NCBI RefSeq assembly: GCF_000294655.1
Contig: NZ_CAHP01000020.1
Coordinates: forward strand, 260,033-324,032
Length of the DNA: 64,000 nucleotides
Source: Magnetospirillum molischianum DSM 120
Lineage (GTDB): Bacteria; Pseudomonadota; Alphaproteobacteria; Rhodospirillales; Magnetospirillaceae
Direction of reading: 5' to 3'
Shown here: positions 44,077-52,760 of the stretch, one piece after another
Numbering within the stretch: the stretch's first letter is position 1
Layout of the letters: each line of letters begins with the position of its first letter
The notes under the pieces: generated by a model
What the model saw: the letters and a program-made list of their open reading frames with translations, nothing else
Told to the model about the DNA's origin: nothing
Database searches by the model: none
Translations under genes and position numbers: made by a program

Positions 44077-46461
44077 ATGGTCTCTCGCCGTCTGCTTCGC
44101 TGGATCAGGACTCTTCCTATCGCTTGGCGCATTCCGCTGGTGGTCGCGCTCAACGTGTTTGTCGCCTTGGCGGTGGGGGGGCTAGGCTGGCACGCTGCGA
44201 AAGTGACCAGTGACGATATAGACGAATTGCGTCTGGTCCAGCACAGCGCTATTGCGCTGTCCGACATCGATGCCCGCGCCAGCCGTGTCCAGGGTCTGGT
44301 GCGGCAATATCTGGCCAATCCCGGCGACGATTTGCTGAAGGAGGCGATGCGGGCGTCCGAGGAATTGTTCGTTCTGATGGGCGATTCTACCGCATCTCCG
44401 GTTCCATACAGTGACGATACGGCGGCGATGCACGAAGCAACGCGGCGCTTCGTTGCTGGGTTTCAAAGCCTGAAGGTGGTCAATGCCGACATCTCGCGTC
44501 TGTATGAAGCTCAGATTCACCAGAGCATCGGCGAAATTTCAGGTTTGTATGCGATCCTCAACTCGACCGCCCGGACACGGGGCGACGGCGAATTAGCGTC
44601 GGCGTTGGTCAAATCGCATGAGAATTTTGTCGGCACGCTGATCGCGGTCAACGCCTTTTCTTTCGATGGCAACATTGCCCGCGCCGATGAGGTTCGTGCC
44701 GGGCTGGAACGGATGGTGGTATCGATCCCGGTGCTGACGCGGATTGCCGACAGCGACCTGCAACGCGATGCTCTGGCGATGCTGGCGTTGCGTGCCCGCG
44801 CCCTGACCGTCGCGATCGACGAGGTTGCCCATAATTACGAAGAACGCGGACGAATTCTATCCGAGGAATTGGGCCCAAGTCAGGCAACGATGTCGGCGGC
44901 AATCGACCGTCTGATCGCCAGTAGCCGCGAACACGAGGAAAACCTGCGTCGGCAGTCGCACGATCAATTGGCCCGGCTGGCGACGGTGGGGGCCGTCAGT
45001 GCGGTTGTGCTTCTGGTGCTGGGGGGATGGATCAGCACGATGATCGGCCTTTCGATCCGCCGCCCTTTGCTTGACCTGCGTGAGGTGATGGAGGCCGGGG
45101 CAAGGGGCGACTGGAGCCGAGAGGTCGAGGACAGCAACCTCAACGACGAACTGGCGGCAATGGCCCGGACTATTGAGGTGTTTCGCCAACACGCAACCGA
45201 TAAGAGTCGGCTGGAGAGCGAGCGGGACGAAGCCGAGTCCTACTCCGTCGCTGTCAATCGCGGCACTCTTCACGACCTGCTCGCCCAGATGGAGGCGCAT
45301 GATTCATCCGGCTCATTCATTCCTCCGCTCGCCGCCGAACCGACAACCGAGGCCGCCGAAATCGCCGCCGCTTTTACCCGCATCCTGGCCAAGTTCCAAA
45401 CCGCGACCGATGAACGCGATGCCCAGATCCGCGTTCTGACCAAAGCCAGCGAGGAGAACCGCGCCACCGCCAGGGCACGTTCGGACTTTCTCGCCGCCCT
45501 GGTCGCCCGATTGCGCCCTCTGCTGGACGGGCTGGGTGCTCAGGCCCGGCCGGTGCTTCATCGGCTTGACGCGGCACTGGACTATTCCCGGCTGGAGAGG
45601 GGAGATGTCGTCCCGACGCCCTGCGAGGTCGATCTTGTTACAGTGATCGCCACCGCCATCGCCCGCGCTGAGGATGGGAAAAACCGGATCGAGGCTCGAA
45701 TCGATCCGGGATTGCCGCCGAAGGTTTGGGCCGATCCGGTTTGGCTGGACCGGCTGCTTGGCCTGCTGCTCGATCACGCTGCTTCCGCCGCTGTGGAGCG
45801 TGTCCGTCTGTTCGCCGAAAGGGTCGTGCTGGACGGGACCGTGGCGATGCCGCATCTGCGGGTGTGGGTCGGCAATGACGGGGCAGGGGGCGCGGACTGG
45901 GTTGGAACATTGTTGCATCCGACACCGGACTCCGATGCCGGAGATCTTGACCTTGCCCTAATTCGTCTTTTGGTTGAACAGTTGGGCGGGACTATCGGCG
46001 GCGATGTCGGCGCCGGGTTGGGCAGTGCGCTCTGGTGCGTTCTGCCGCTGGAACCGATGGCGGGAGGCGTGGAAATCCAGCCCGACCCCGATTGTCTGAT
46101 CGGGAAGCGAGTTCTGGTGGTCGCGCCCGATGCCGATGAGCGCGGCCTAATCTCTTTAGTTGCCGAACAGGCCGGAGGTGCGGTGGTTCGGGTTCCGGGC
46201 GGGCGCGAGGCTCTGGCCGCTTCGGCTCGGGCTGTTGCTACCCGTGCTCCGTTCGATTTGGTCGTTGCCGCCACGCTCGCCATTGAACCCACGCAGTTGG
46301 AGCCGCTGGGGATGGTGCCACTGGTTCTGATCGACGATGGCGATCCGCTTCGCCGCCTTGCCCTGGCGGGTGGAGCGGTTTGTCCTGGATTTATCGGTCG
46401 GCCGTTGACCCGCGATCAGATTCTGGCTGCCGTCGCCGCGGCCGCGCGTTTCATGCGGTGA
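44077..46461 (+). CDS. Degenerate hybrid histidine kinase (HAMP-kinase-receiver) lacking both phosphoacceptors
   Basis: The 794-residue protein has an N-terminal membrane helix (about 18-40), a helical periplasmic sensor (40-305), a second helix (about 308-330), a HAMP (LRRPLLDLREVMEAGARGDW type), and a coiled coil. The H-box reads RSDFLAALVARLRPLL, with A477 where the phospho-His should be. The N-box Asn is replaced (DRLLGLLLDHAASA), while glycine-rich G-boxes are still visible (GNDGAGG, GDVGAGLGSALW). The C-terminal receiver-like domain (KRVLVVAPDADERG, FDLVVAAT) has A732 at the phospho-Asp position. It is probably a signalling pseudokinase. Confidence 0.75.
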   Translation: MVSRRLLRWIRTLPIAWRIPLVVALNVFVALAVGGLGWHAAKVTSDDIDELRLVQHSAIALSDIDARASRVQGLVRQYLANPGDDLLKEAMRASEELFVLMGDSTASPVPYSDDTAAMHEATRRFVAGFQSLKVVNADISRLYEAQIHQSIGEISGLYAILNSTARTRGDGELASALVKSHENFVGTLIAVNAFSFDGNIARADEVRAGLERMVVSIPVLTRIADSDLQRDALAMLALRARALTVAIDEVAHNYEERGRILSEELGPSQATMSAAIDRLIASSREHEENLRRQSHDQLARLATVGAVSAVVLLVLGGWISTMIGLSIRRPLLDLREVMEAGARGDWSREVEDSNLNDELAAMARTIEVFRQHATDKSRLESERDEAESYSVAVNRGTLHDLLAQMEAHDSSGSFIPPLAAEPTTEAAEIAAAFTRILAKFQTATDERDAQIRVLTKASEENRATARARSDFLAALVARLRPLLDGLGAQARPVLHRLDAALDYSRLERGDVVPTPCEVDLVTVIATAIARAEDGKNRIEARIDPGLPPKVWADPVWLDRLLGLLLDHAASAAVERVRLFAERVVLDGTVAMPHLRVWVGNDGAGGADWVGTLLHPTPDSDAGDLDLALIRLLVEQLGGTIGGDVGAGLGSALWCVLPLEPMAGGVEIQPDPDCLIGKRVLVVAPDADERGLISLVAEQAGGAVVRVPGGREALAASARAVATRAPFDLVVAATLAIEPTQLEPLGMVPLVLIDDGDPLRRLALAGGAVCPGFIGRPLTRDQILAAVAAAARFMR

Positions 46462-46539
46462 ATGTCCAGGCGGCCGAACGAAACTCGATGTTTGACCGCG
46501 CCTCGTTCGGTCGGTACGCTGCATTACCTTAGGAAGGGT

Positions 46540-47601
46540 ATGGCGGCAATGCCAAAGGATGGTGGCGGCTTGAAACGACCCTCAACCGTCCGCTCGGCTG
46601 ATCCTCCGGGGCGTCTCGAAGCGGTTCATTTTATTAACGAAGCCCTCAAGGGACCTGCGGCGGCGATCTTTCGCGGTCTGGTCCCTGCTTTTGTCACGAT
46701 CGGGCGTGACCGCTTCTACGATACCGTGATGGACAGCACCCAATTGTTGAGTGGGTGTTTGCAGATTTTTCAGAGTCAGCGCAGCCGTTTCAGTGCATTG
46801 CTTGTCGATGAACAGGGGCGCCAGGTCAATGACGACCGCGTTCGGCTGCGTTGCGGGCGCTCGGTCGAGGACATCGTGGCGATGATTGTCCGAACCCACG
46901 CCAAACGCCACTTCCGTTCAGCCTTGGGAGGCGATCCCAACGATCCGGCCTCGCACGCGGGGCAACTTTATCTGGCGATCCGTGATTACCTGTTGCACGA
47001 CTGGCAGGTACCGCTTGTGCCCCATTACGCTCCGCTGCCGGTCGAGACGGTGCTGCGATTGGGGCCGGGGCTGCTTGACTTGCGCGATGCCGAGGCGGTG
47101 CGCACCTTAACACCCTCCGCGCCGGTACCCGTTGCCGCTGTTCCGGTTCCTGTCCCGGAAATTGTTTCTCCGCCTCCGGTGCCAAAGCCCGCTCCGGCTC
47201 CGTCGCTTCGGATGGGTGTGGAGGGGGCTGGTCCGGGGCGGCCATCCTCGCCGCAGGAGGAATTCTGGTGGGACGCGCTGACCGACCGTTCCGTTTCGCA
47301 AATTATCGGCACCCGGTCGCCGAACGAAATGCGCGAGCTTGTCGCCGCCCTGGCCGGAGTCAACGATTCGGTTCGCTCCGAATTATTTGCCGGTTTGTCG
47401 CTGACGACATTCCAGGCCGCGATCTGTCTGGCCACCGCCTATCGGGTGCTGGGACGCAACAGCTTTGCCAATCTGTTCGGGCTGCCCGGCAGGCCCGTTG
47501 TCATCGCCACGATCGCCAAGCGGCTGCGCGAGCGAGGCGCTGGGTCGCGGAGCGATCTTAAGACCTTGGCCCGGCTTACCGAGGGCGCGGTGAGAGTGTA
47601 A
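46540..47601 (+). CDS. Uncharacterised protein downstream of the pseudokinase
   Basis: I do not recognise this protein of about 353 residues. It has an N-terminal globular part (FINEALKGPAAAIFRGLVPA, RFYDTVMDSTQLLSGCLQIF, GRSVEDIVAMIVRTHAKRHF), a Pro/Val-rich linker (about 175-225, APVPVAAVPVPVPEIV), and a C-terminal helical domain (LTDRSVSQIIGTRSPNEMRE, LTTFQAAICLATAYRVLGRN). It starts about 80 bp after the kinase-like gene. Starts at 46462, 46540 and 46549 are possible; AGGAAGGG best suits the last two. It may act with the pseudokinase. Confidence 0.6.
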   Translation: MAAMPKDGGGLKRPSTVRSADPPGRLEAVHFINEALKGPAAAIFRGLVPAFVTIGRDRFYDTVMDSTQLLSGCLQIFQSQRSRFSALLVDEQGRQVNDDRVRLRCGRSVEDIVAMIVRTHAKRHFRSALGGDPNDPASHAGQLYLAIRDYLLHDWQVPLVPHYAPLPVETVLRLGPGLLDLRDAEAVRTLTPSAPVPVAAVPVPVPEIVSPPPVPKPAPAPSLRMGVEGAGPGRPSSPQEEFWWDALTDRSVSQIIGTRSPNEMRELVAALAGVNDSVRSELFAGLSLTTFQAAICLATAYRVLGRNSFANLFGLPGRPVVIATIAKRLRERGAGSRSDLKTLARLTEGAVRV

Positions 47602-47643
47602 TCTGTCGATATCACGATCCCTTAATCAGGAGCGCGACCCGAT

Positions 47644-48150
47644 ATGAGCTTCGCCACGTCACGCGACGATCGCTATTTCGAAGATTACCTTCCCGGCTCG
47701 GTGCATCGGTGCGGTTCGATCGCGGTCGAGGAAGAAGAAGTGCTCGCCTTTGCCCGGCGCTTCGACCCCCAGATATTCCACATCGACCCCGAAGCTGCGG
47801 CGCAGGGACCGTTCGGTGGGCTGATCGCCAGCGGCTGGCACACTGCTGGGCTGATGATGCGGCTGTTGGCCGAGCATTTTCTGACCACGGTGGGAAGTCT
47901 TGCCTCGCCGGGAATCGACCAGTTGCGCTGGCTTCGCCCGGTACGGCCGGGCGATGTGCTGTCGGTGACAGTGACGGTGCTTGACGCGGTTCCGTCGCGC
48001 TCGAAGCCCGATCGCGGCATCGTTACCTCGGCTATCGAGGTCGTCAACCAACGGACCGAGCCAGTGATGACTCTGACGGCTGTCAACATGATCGCCCGGC
48101 GACCAACCGATCAGGGGGACTTGCTTTCCGTTCCGGGGCAGAATATGTGA
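47644..48150 (+). CDS. MaoC-family hot-dog hydratase-like protein
   Basis: The 168-residue protein has the MaoC hot-dog layout: YFEDYLPGSVHRCGSIAVEE, FARRFDPQIFHIDPEAA with the catalytic-type Asp and His (D...H), GPFGGLIASGWHTAGLMMRL and RWLRPVRPGDVLSVTVTV. MaoC proteins hydrate enoyl-CoA thioesters. The substrate is not evident. The stop overlaps the GTG start of yqgE. Confidence 0.87.
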   Translation: MSFATSRDDRYFEDYLPGSVHRCGSIAVEEEEVLAFARRFDPQIFHIDPEAAAQGPFGGLIASGWHTAGLMMRLLAEHFLTTVGSLASPGIDQLRWLRPVRPGDVLSVTVTVLDAVPSRSKPDRGIVTSAIEVVNQRTEPVMTLTAVNMIARRPTDQGDLLSVPGQNM

Positions 48151-48728
48151 GTCTCATGACCCAAACGATGACCACCGGCTATCTGGCCGGACAATTGTTG
48201 ATCGCGATGCCCCAGATGTCCGATCCCCGCTTTGCCCGGACGGTGGTGTATCTGTGCGCCCACAATGCCGAAGGAGCGATGGGACTTGTCGTTAATCGGG
48301 CGTTGGGTGGGCTGACCTTTCCGCAATTGCTGGAGCAGCTTGAAATCCCCTCGACGACAGAGTGCGAGGCGATCCGCATTCTGTTCGGCGGTCCGGTCGA
48401 TGTTGGCCGTGGCTTTGTGCTTCATTCCGACGATTACCTGCACGACAACACGATGCGGGTGGCCGAGGGGGTTGCGTTAACCGCCACCGTCGATGTTCTG
48501 CGTGCGATCGCAGAGGGTACCGGCCCCAGTCGGATGTTGTTAGCGCTTGGTTATGCCGGGTGGGGGTCAGGCCAGCTCGACAACGAGATTCGCGACAATG
48601 CCTGGTTAACCGCGCCCTCTGATCCCGATCTGCTGTTCGCGCCTGATCTTGATCGCAAATACGAGCAGGCGATCAACAAATTGGGGATCGATGTCGGTCT
48701 GCTCTCGGGCGAAGCCGGTCACGCCTGA
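48147..48728 (+). CDS. yqgE: YqgE/AlgH-family protein
   Basis: The 193-residue protein is YqgE: GYLAGQLLIAMPQMSDPRFA, VVYLCAHNAEGAMGLVVNRA, FGGPVDVGRGFVLHS and LLALGYAGWGSGQLDNEI. Family members are widespread, of unresolved function, and fold as a beta-barrel-like domain. Translation may begin at GTG 48147 (overlapping the maoC stop) or ATG 48156. Confidence 0.9.
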   Translation: MSLMTQTMTTGYLAGQLLIAMPQMSDPRFARTVVYLCAHNAEGAMGLVVNRALGGLTFPQLLEQLEIPSTTECEAIRILFGGPVDVGRGFVLHSDDYLHDNTMRVAEGVALTATVDVLRAIAEGTGPSRMLLALGYAGWGSGQLDNEIRDNAWLTAPSDPDLLFAPDLDRKYEQAINKLGIDVGLLSGEAGHA

Positions 48729-48985
48729 GCGGTCTCGTTCGCGCTTCATCCCATTATCTTCGCATTCCAGCTATGCAAAAATGTATGCATGGTCGCGTAG
48801 AATGAGCGTTTCTCCGTAACGAGATGCGCCTGTATCTCTGTTTCGCCGCAATAAAATGATAAAAATGGCGGGGAAACAGGGGGGATCGATCCAGCATGGT
48901 CTGGAGCCATTCCGTTCGCCGTCATTTCGCGTCATGCGGAACGCACTATGCCTATCGCATGGGCGTAAACAATGAAAGGCGAACA

Positions 48986-49591
48986 ATGTCTCATATTTCG
49001 GCCGTATCGACCGATCAGAAAACGGGGGGCGCAACGGCGCCGAAGCTTGGGAATCCGGCCGTGATCGGGCTGGCTGGGTTCGGTCTGACGACGATGATGC
49101 TTCAGTTCCACAATATCGGCTGGGCCGGAATCGGTCCGGTGATCTGGCTGGGGCTGGTCTTTGGCGGTCTGGCTCAGGTAATTGCCGGTTTGCAGGAACA
49201 GAAGACCGGCAACAATTTCGGTTATGTCGCGTTCACGTCCTATGGCTGTTTCTGGATCTCGCTGGCGGCGATGCTGATCGCCAACAAGTTCGATCTGTTC
49301 CCGTCCTCGACCGCCGATATCGGCTGGTTCCTGGTCGGCTGGACTCTGTTCACGACGATTTTGTGGGTGGGCTCGCTGCGGATCAGCAAGGCGATGGCCG
49401 GGTGCTTCACCACCCTGCTGATCGGTTTCATTCTGCTTGACCTCGCTCATTTCGGCTATCCGCAGATGACCGTCGTTGCTGGTTGGGATCTGTTGGTTTG
49501 CGCCGGTCTGGCTTGGTACATGATGGCCAGCATCGTGTTGGGCGACCTGTTCGGCCGCACCGTTCTGCCGGTCGGCAAGCCGGTTCTGTAA
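48986..49591 (+). CDS. satP: GPR1/FUN34/YaaH-family acetate/succinate transporter
   Basis: The 201-residue membrane protein has six hydrophobic segments and the family's NPAVIGLAGFGLTTMMLQFHN (as motif NPAxxGLxGFGLTT), then LVFGGLAQVIAGLQEQKTGN and TSYGCFWIS. SatP/YaaH exchanges acetate or succinate with protons. The ATG at 48986 after GAAAGGCGA is chosen over the far upstream in-frame starts. It converges with a methyltransferase gene and repeat copy C separates them. Confidence 0.88.
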   Translation: MSHISAVSTDQKTGGATAPKLGNPAVIGLAGFGLTTMMLQFHNIGWAGIGPVIWLGLVFGGLAQVIAGLQEQKTGNNFGYVAFTSYGCFWISLAAMLIANKFDLFPSSTADIGWFLVGWTLFTTILWVGSLRISKAMAGCFTTLLIGFILLDLAHFGYPQMTVVAGWDLLVCAGLAWYMMASIVLGDLFGRTVLPVGKPVL

Positions 49592-49614
49592 AATAATCGG
49601 CGGTGACCGCCTCT

Positions 49615-49665
49615 CATGCCAACCGGCCAATGGGTCAAATCCAGGGTTGGCCGGTATAAGGAAGG
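49615..49665 (-). repeat. Dispersed palindromic repeat, copy C
   Basis: On the minus strand ACCGGCCAAC (49655-49646) then CCTGGATTTGACCC is followed by the closing arm (TTGGCCGGT at 49630-49622), matching copy A nearly base for base. It lies exactly between the converging satP and methyltransferase genes, a terminator position. Confidence 0.75.
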
Positions 49666-49679
49666 GGATGGCCGTGCGG

Positions 49680-50378
49680 CTATCCCCGATCGCCGCACAT
49701 CACCACAAAGCTGACATTCTTGTAGCGGCACTCGACCGCGCTCAGTCCCGCCTCGCGCAACCAGTCAAGTTGTGGTGCCAAGGGCGCGCGGCGATCAAAG
49801 CTCTGCCGTTCGATTGCGGCGTCGATCTCCACTTGATCAAGGCCGCTGGCGCCGACCCTGTCGCGCCAATGCTGCCAATAGCGCGCTTCCATCGCCGCAT
49901 CGTCGCCCGAGACTTGATCGGCATTGACGAAGCGCCCGCCGGGCTTCAGCGCACGGGCGCAGGCGGCATAAAGACGGCGTTTGCCATCGTCTTCCAGGTG
50001 ATGGATCGACAGCGCCGACATCACCACGTCATAGGCCGCGACGTCATCGAGGGCCAAATGGTCCATCGCTCGGAAATGGATCGAATTCGGCCGGTCGGCA
50101 AAGCGTGTTCTGGCCCGTTCCAGCATTCCTTCCGACAGGTCGGTCAGGGTGAAATCGGCATCCGGTCGAGCATCGGCCACCAGCGCCGTCAGCAGGCCGG
50201 TACCCGCGCCAAGGTCGAGAACACGACCACCGGGGGGTAACGCCTCGGTCACCAGGTCCAGCGCGCTGGAGTAGAATTCGTCGAAGCAGGGGATCAGCCG
50301 CCGCCGTCCGGTATCGTAGGACGCCGCGGCTCGGTCGAATACCGCGCCGATGCCGGTTTCCTGCTCTGTCGTGGCCAT
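49680..50378 (-). CDS. Class I SAM-dependent methyltransferase
   Basis: The 232-residue protein has motif I RVLDLGAGTGLLTALVA, an acidic residue ending beta 2 (DFTLTDLSEGML), motif II (VMSALSIHHLED) and motif III (LKPGGRFVNADQVSG). The start MATTEQETGIGAVFDRAAAS at 50378 replaces a far upstream start. The long hydrophilic C terminus is typical of small-molecule methyltransferases of the UbiE/Methyltransf_25 type. The substrate is unknown. It is divergent from talC. Confidence 0.82.
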   Translation of the reverse strand: MATTEQETGIGAVFDRAAASYDTGRRRLIPCFDEFYSSALDLVTEALPPGGRVLDLGAGTGLLTALVADARPDADFTLTDLSEGMLERARTRFADRPNSIHFRAMDHLALDDVAAYDVVMSALSIHHLEDDGKRRLYAACARALKPGGRFVNADQVSGDDAAMEARYWQHWRDRVGASGLDQVEIDAAIERQSFDRRAPLAPQLDWLREAGLSAVECRYKNVSFVVMCGDRG

Positions 50379-50523
50379 GGCATTTCGTCCTTCGCGTCCA
50401 TCCGTGCATGCGGCGGAAGGGTGACTCCGCATGCCAGACCCTGGCAAGGTCTTTCAAAGGCGACACCTTCAACAAAGCGGGGTAGTCTGACCACCGATTT
50501 GCCGTCACGAAAGGGAGTTCGCC

Positions 50524-51180
50524 GTGAAGTTCTTCGTCGATACCGCCGATGTTCAGGAAATCCGCGATCTTGCCGCGACCGGTTTGGTTGACGGCGTTAC
50601 CACCAATCCGACCCTGATCGCGAAAAGCGGTCGGCGGATTCTCGACGTGATCGCCGAGATCTGCGACATCGTGCCCGGCCCGATTTCGGCCGAAGTCGCC
50701 GCTACCGATTACGATACGATGCTGGCCGAAGGGCGCAAGCTGGCGGCGTTGCGCCCCAATGTCGCGGTCAAGGTGCCGTTGACGATGGCGGGTTTGCGCA
50801 CCTGCAAGACGCTTGCCGACGATGGTGTCAAAGTCAACGTCACCCTGTGTTTCTCGGCCAATCAGGCGATCCTGGCGGCCAAGGCCGGTGCGTCGTTCGT
50901 GTCGCCTTTCGTCGGGCGGCTGGACGATGTTGGCCAAGACGGGATGGAGCTGATTGGCGATATCGTTTCGATTTTCGACAATTACCCGCTGTTCCGCACC
51001 GAGGTTCTGGCCGCCTCGATCCGCCATCCGATGCATGTGACCGAGGCGGCCCGGCTGGGGGCCCATGTCGTCACCATGCCGCCAGCGGTCCTGCGCCAGA
51101 TGGTTCAGCATCCCCTGACCGACAAAGGCTTGGCTACCTTCATGGCGGACTGGCAGAAAACTGGTCAGTCGATTTTGTAG
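50524..51180 (+). CDS. talC: Fructose-6-phosphate aldolase/transaldolase-like protein (TalC/Fsa group)
   Basis: The 218-residue protein is a small transaldolase: [35 protein letters not shown], the Schiff-base Lys K83 in [33 protein letters not shown] and [11 protein letters not shown]. TalC-size enzymes either run as true transaldolases or as fructose-6-phosphate aldolases; the sequence does not decide which. It begins with GTG after AAAGGGAG. modE follows after 64 bp. Confidence 0.92.
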   Translation: MKFFVDTADVQEIRDLAATGLVDGVTTNPTLIAKSGRRILDVIAEICDIVPGPISAEVAATDYDTMLAEGRKLAALRPNVAVKVPLTMAGLRTCKTLADDGVKVNVTLCFSANQAILAAKAGASFVSPFVGRLDDVGQDGMELIGDIVSIFDNYPLFRTEVLAASIRHPMHVTEAARLGAHVVTMPPAVLRQMVQHPLTDKGLATFMADWQKTGQSIL

Positions 51181-51197
51181 TCTTCTGCTTTTCGCTT

Positions 51198-51240
51198 CGC
51201 CCTCACCTTTATATAGTTCCGTTATATGACGGTGAGGGCG
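51198..51240 (+). promoter_or_regulatory. Mo-box-like operator inside an extended palindrome, modE leader
   Basis: The core CTTTATATA-N7-TTATATGACG resembles the E. coli/R. capsulatus ModE box (CGxTATATA-N6-TATATAACG). It is framed by perfect 10-bp arms CGCCCTCACC (51198-51207) and GGTGAGGGCG (51231-51240). The right arm overlaps the probable ribosome site (GAGGGCG) of modE, whose ATG is five bases further on. It should allow autorepression by Mo-bound ModE, and the RNA form could fold over the ribosome site. Confidence 0.7.
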
Positions 51241-51244
51241 ATCG

Positions 51245-52045
51245 ATGGACGGAAACGGCGACAGGGTCGAGGCGATAGTGGCGTTGCGTGGCTCGGGCCG
51301 CAGTGCGGTCGGGCGCGAGCGCATTCGTCTGCTTGAACAGGTAGTCCAGTTCGGCAGCATTTCGAAGGCGGCTCAGGCAGTCGGTATCAGTTATAAAGGA
51401 GCCTGGGAGGCTCTGAACGCAGTCAACAATCTGTTGCCGCGTCCCGCTGTCGTCGCCCAGGCCGGAGGCCGTCACGGTGGCGGCGCTGTCGTTACCGACG
51501 ATGGACTGGCTCTGATTGCTGCTTTTCACCAGATGGAAACACAATTGGAGCGCGTTGCCGCGTTGTTTTCGGACGATGGCACCACGCTTGACGCTCCGGC
51601 GTTGCTCCGTCGTCTGGGGATGAGAACCACCGCCCGCAACACCTTCCGCTGTCGTGTCGAGGAAATCCGTCTGGGCAGAGTGAATGCCGAAGTCGGGCTG
51701 CGTTTGACCGATATGGCGACCCTGACGGCCCTGATCACGATCGAAAGTCTGCGCGATCTTGGCATCCGGCTGGGGCAGGATGTGACCGCCCTGGTCACGT
51801 CGAGCTTCGTGATGCTGGCCGAAGGCGTGAACGAGCCGAAGGCAACCGCTCGCAACCGTCTGCCCGGTACGGTAGTCCGCCGCACCGATGGCCCGGTCAG
51901 TAGCGAAATCTGTCTTGATATCGGTGGAGGCAAGACGATTGCCGCCACCGTGACGCGCGAGTCGGCTGATGCCTTGGCTCTGTTTCCCGGTCGATTCGCC
52001 TGGGCTCTGTTCAAAGCGTCGCATGTGATTATCGCCATCGACTGA
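51245..52045 (+). CDS. modE: Molybdenum-responsive regulator ModE (two Mop domains)
   Basis: The 266-residue protein has an N-terminal winged HTH of the ModE type (RLLEQVVQFGSISKAAQAVG, then ISYKGAWEALNAVNNLLPRP and GGRHGGGAVVTDDG). Two Mop/TOBE molybdate-binding domains follow, the first at ARNTFRCRVEEIRLGRVNAE, the second at ATARNRLPGTVVRRTDGPVS. In R. capsulatus the ModE-type regulators repress anfA and mod genes when Mo is available. No modABC genes are in the window, but the anf operon 25 kb away is the plausible target. Confidence 0.93.
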   Translation: MDGNGDRVEAIVALRGSGRSAVGRERIRLLEQVVQFGSISKAAQAVGISYKGAWEALNAVNNLLPRPAVVAQAGGRHGGGAVVTDDGLALIAAFHQMETQLERVAALFSDDGTTLDAPALLRRLGMRTTARNTFRCRVEEIRLGRVNAEVGLRLTDMATLTALITIESLRDLGIRLGQDVTALVTSSFVMLAEGVNEPKATARNRLPGTVVRRTDGPVSSEICLDIGGGKTIAATVTRESADALALFPGRFAWALFKASHVIIAID

Positions 52046-52277
52046 TTCCTGCGCGGAAAAGAGGGTAGTCTGCCCTTAGTCATATTACGCTTTAGGAACA
52101 AAGCTGACGAATTCGTTAATAGGTACGGAATCCGTAGGAATGCGTCCGTATCTGGCGACGATTTCTTTTTATCACGTTCATAATAAACGGAATAATCGCT
52201 CCAATCGTGCGTTGGCGGCGTCGTCTCTCGTAGGACTGTGGTCTTTGCGTGGAATGTCGAACCGGCTTTACTTTGGC

Positions 52278-52299
52278 TTTACGTTTACGTAAACGTAAA
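52278..52299. promoter_or_regulatory. Perfect 22-bp palindrome upstream of the SCP2 gene
   Basis: TTTACGTTTAC followed directly by its complement GTAAACGTAAA forms an uninterrupted palindrome 36 bp before the SCP2 ATG. A 20-bp version recurs in front of fadL. Perfect symmetry and repetition in one cluster mark it as an operator. It resembles published LiuR-type boxes of branched-chain amino acid/fatty acid regulators; the MerR-family regulator encoded at 55959 is the local candidate. Confidence 0.8.
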
Positions 52300-52335
52300 T
52301 GGCCGAAAACAGCAAAACGCAGGGAGAGGTTTTGA

Positions 52336-52641
52336 ATGTCCGACGTCGAAGATCGTTTGCGGGATGTGCTGCCCCGTCTCAACCGTCTGGGGGCTGTGGT
52401 GCGTTTCGATCTGGGAGGGGACGGCTGTTGGGTGGTCGATGCCCGCTCGCCTCAGCCAACCCTGAGCGAGGGAGATAGCGACGACGATATCGATGCCGCC
52501 TGCACAATTCGCTTGTCGGCCGACAATCTGATCAAGCTGATGGAAGGGCGGATGGACCCCATGCTCGGCTATACCCTGGGTAAGCTGAAGGTCACCGGGT
52601 CGATGGGCGTTGCGATGAAACTGGTCGGCGCTATCGGCTGA
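52336..52641 (+). CDS. SCP2 sterol-transfer-domain protein
   Basis: The 101-residue protein is a stand-alone SCP2 domain: VVRFDLGGDGCWVVDARSPQ, CTIRLSADNLIKLMEGRMDP and LGYTLGKLKVTGSMGVAMKL. The fold binds acyl chains or lipids in a hydrophobic tunnel. It is preceded by a palindromic operator and begins the fatty-acid cluster, so it may carry acyl-CoA or related ligands. A good GGGAGAGG site precedes the ATG. Confidence 0.88.
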   Translation: MSDVEDRLRDVLPRLNRLGAVVRFDLGGDGCWVVDARSPQPTLSEGDSDDDIDAACTIRLSADNLIKLMEGRMDPMLGYTLGKLKVTGSMGVAMKLVGAIG

Positions 52642-52760
52642 AAAAGCATTTGTTTTTACCGCAAAAGGGTGTGGGGTCGTGCGTTCGGCCCCCCATCCCG
52701 CAATCCTGTCTAAACGGTAATAAAACGGGAACATACAGTGCGGAGGGGTGTAGATCTCTC

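Noticed and set aside
52107..52136. Two short palindromes (ACGAATTCGT and TACGGA-A-TCCGTA) after modE
   Set aside because: They are short and occur once each, so chance is a sufficient explanation; the 290-bp gap 52046-52335 is otherwise empty up to the fatty-acid palindrome.
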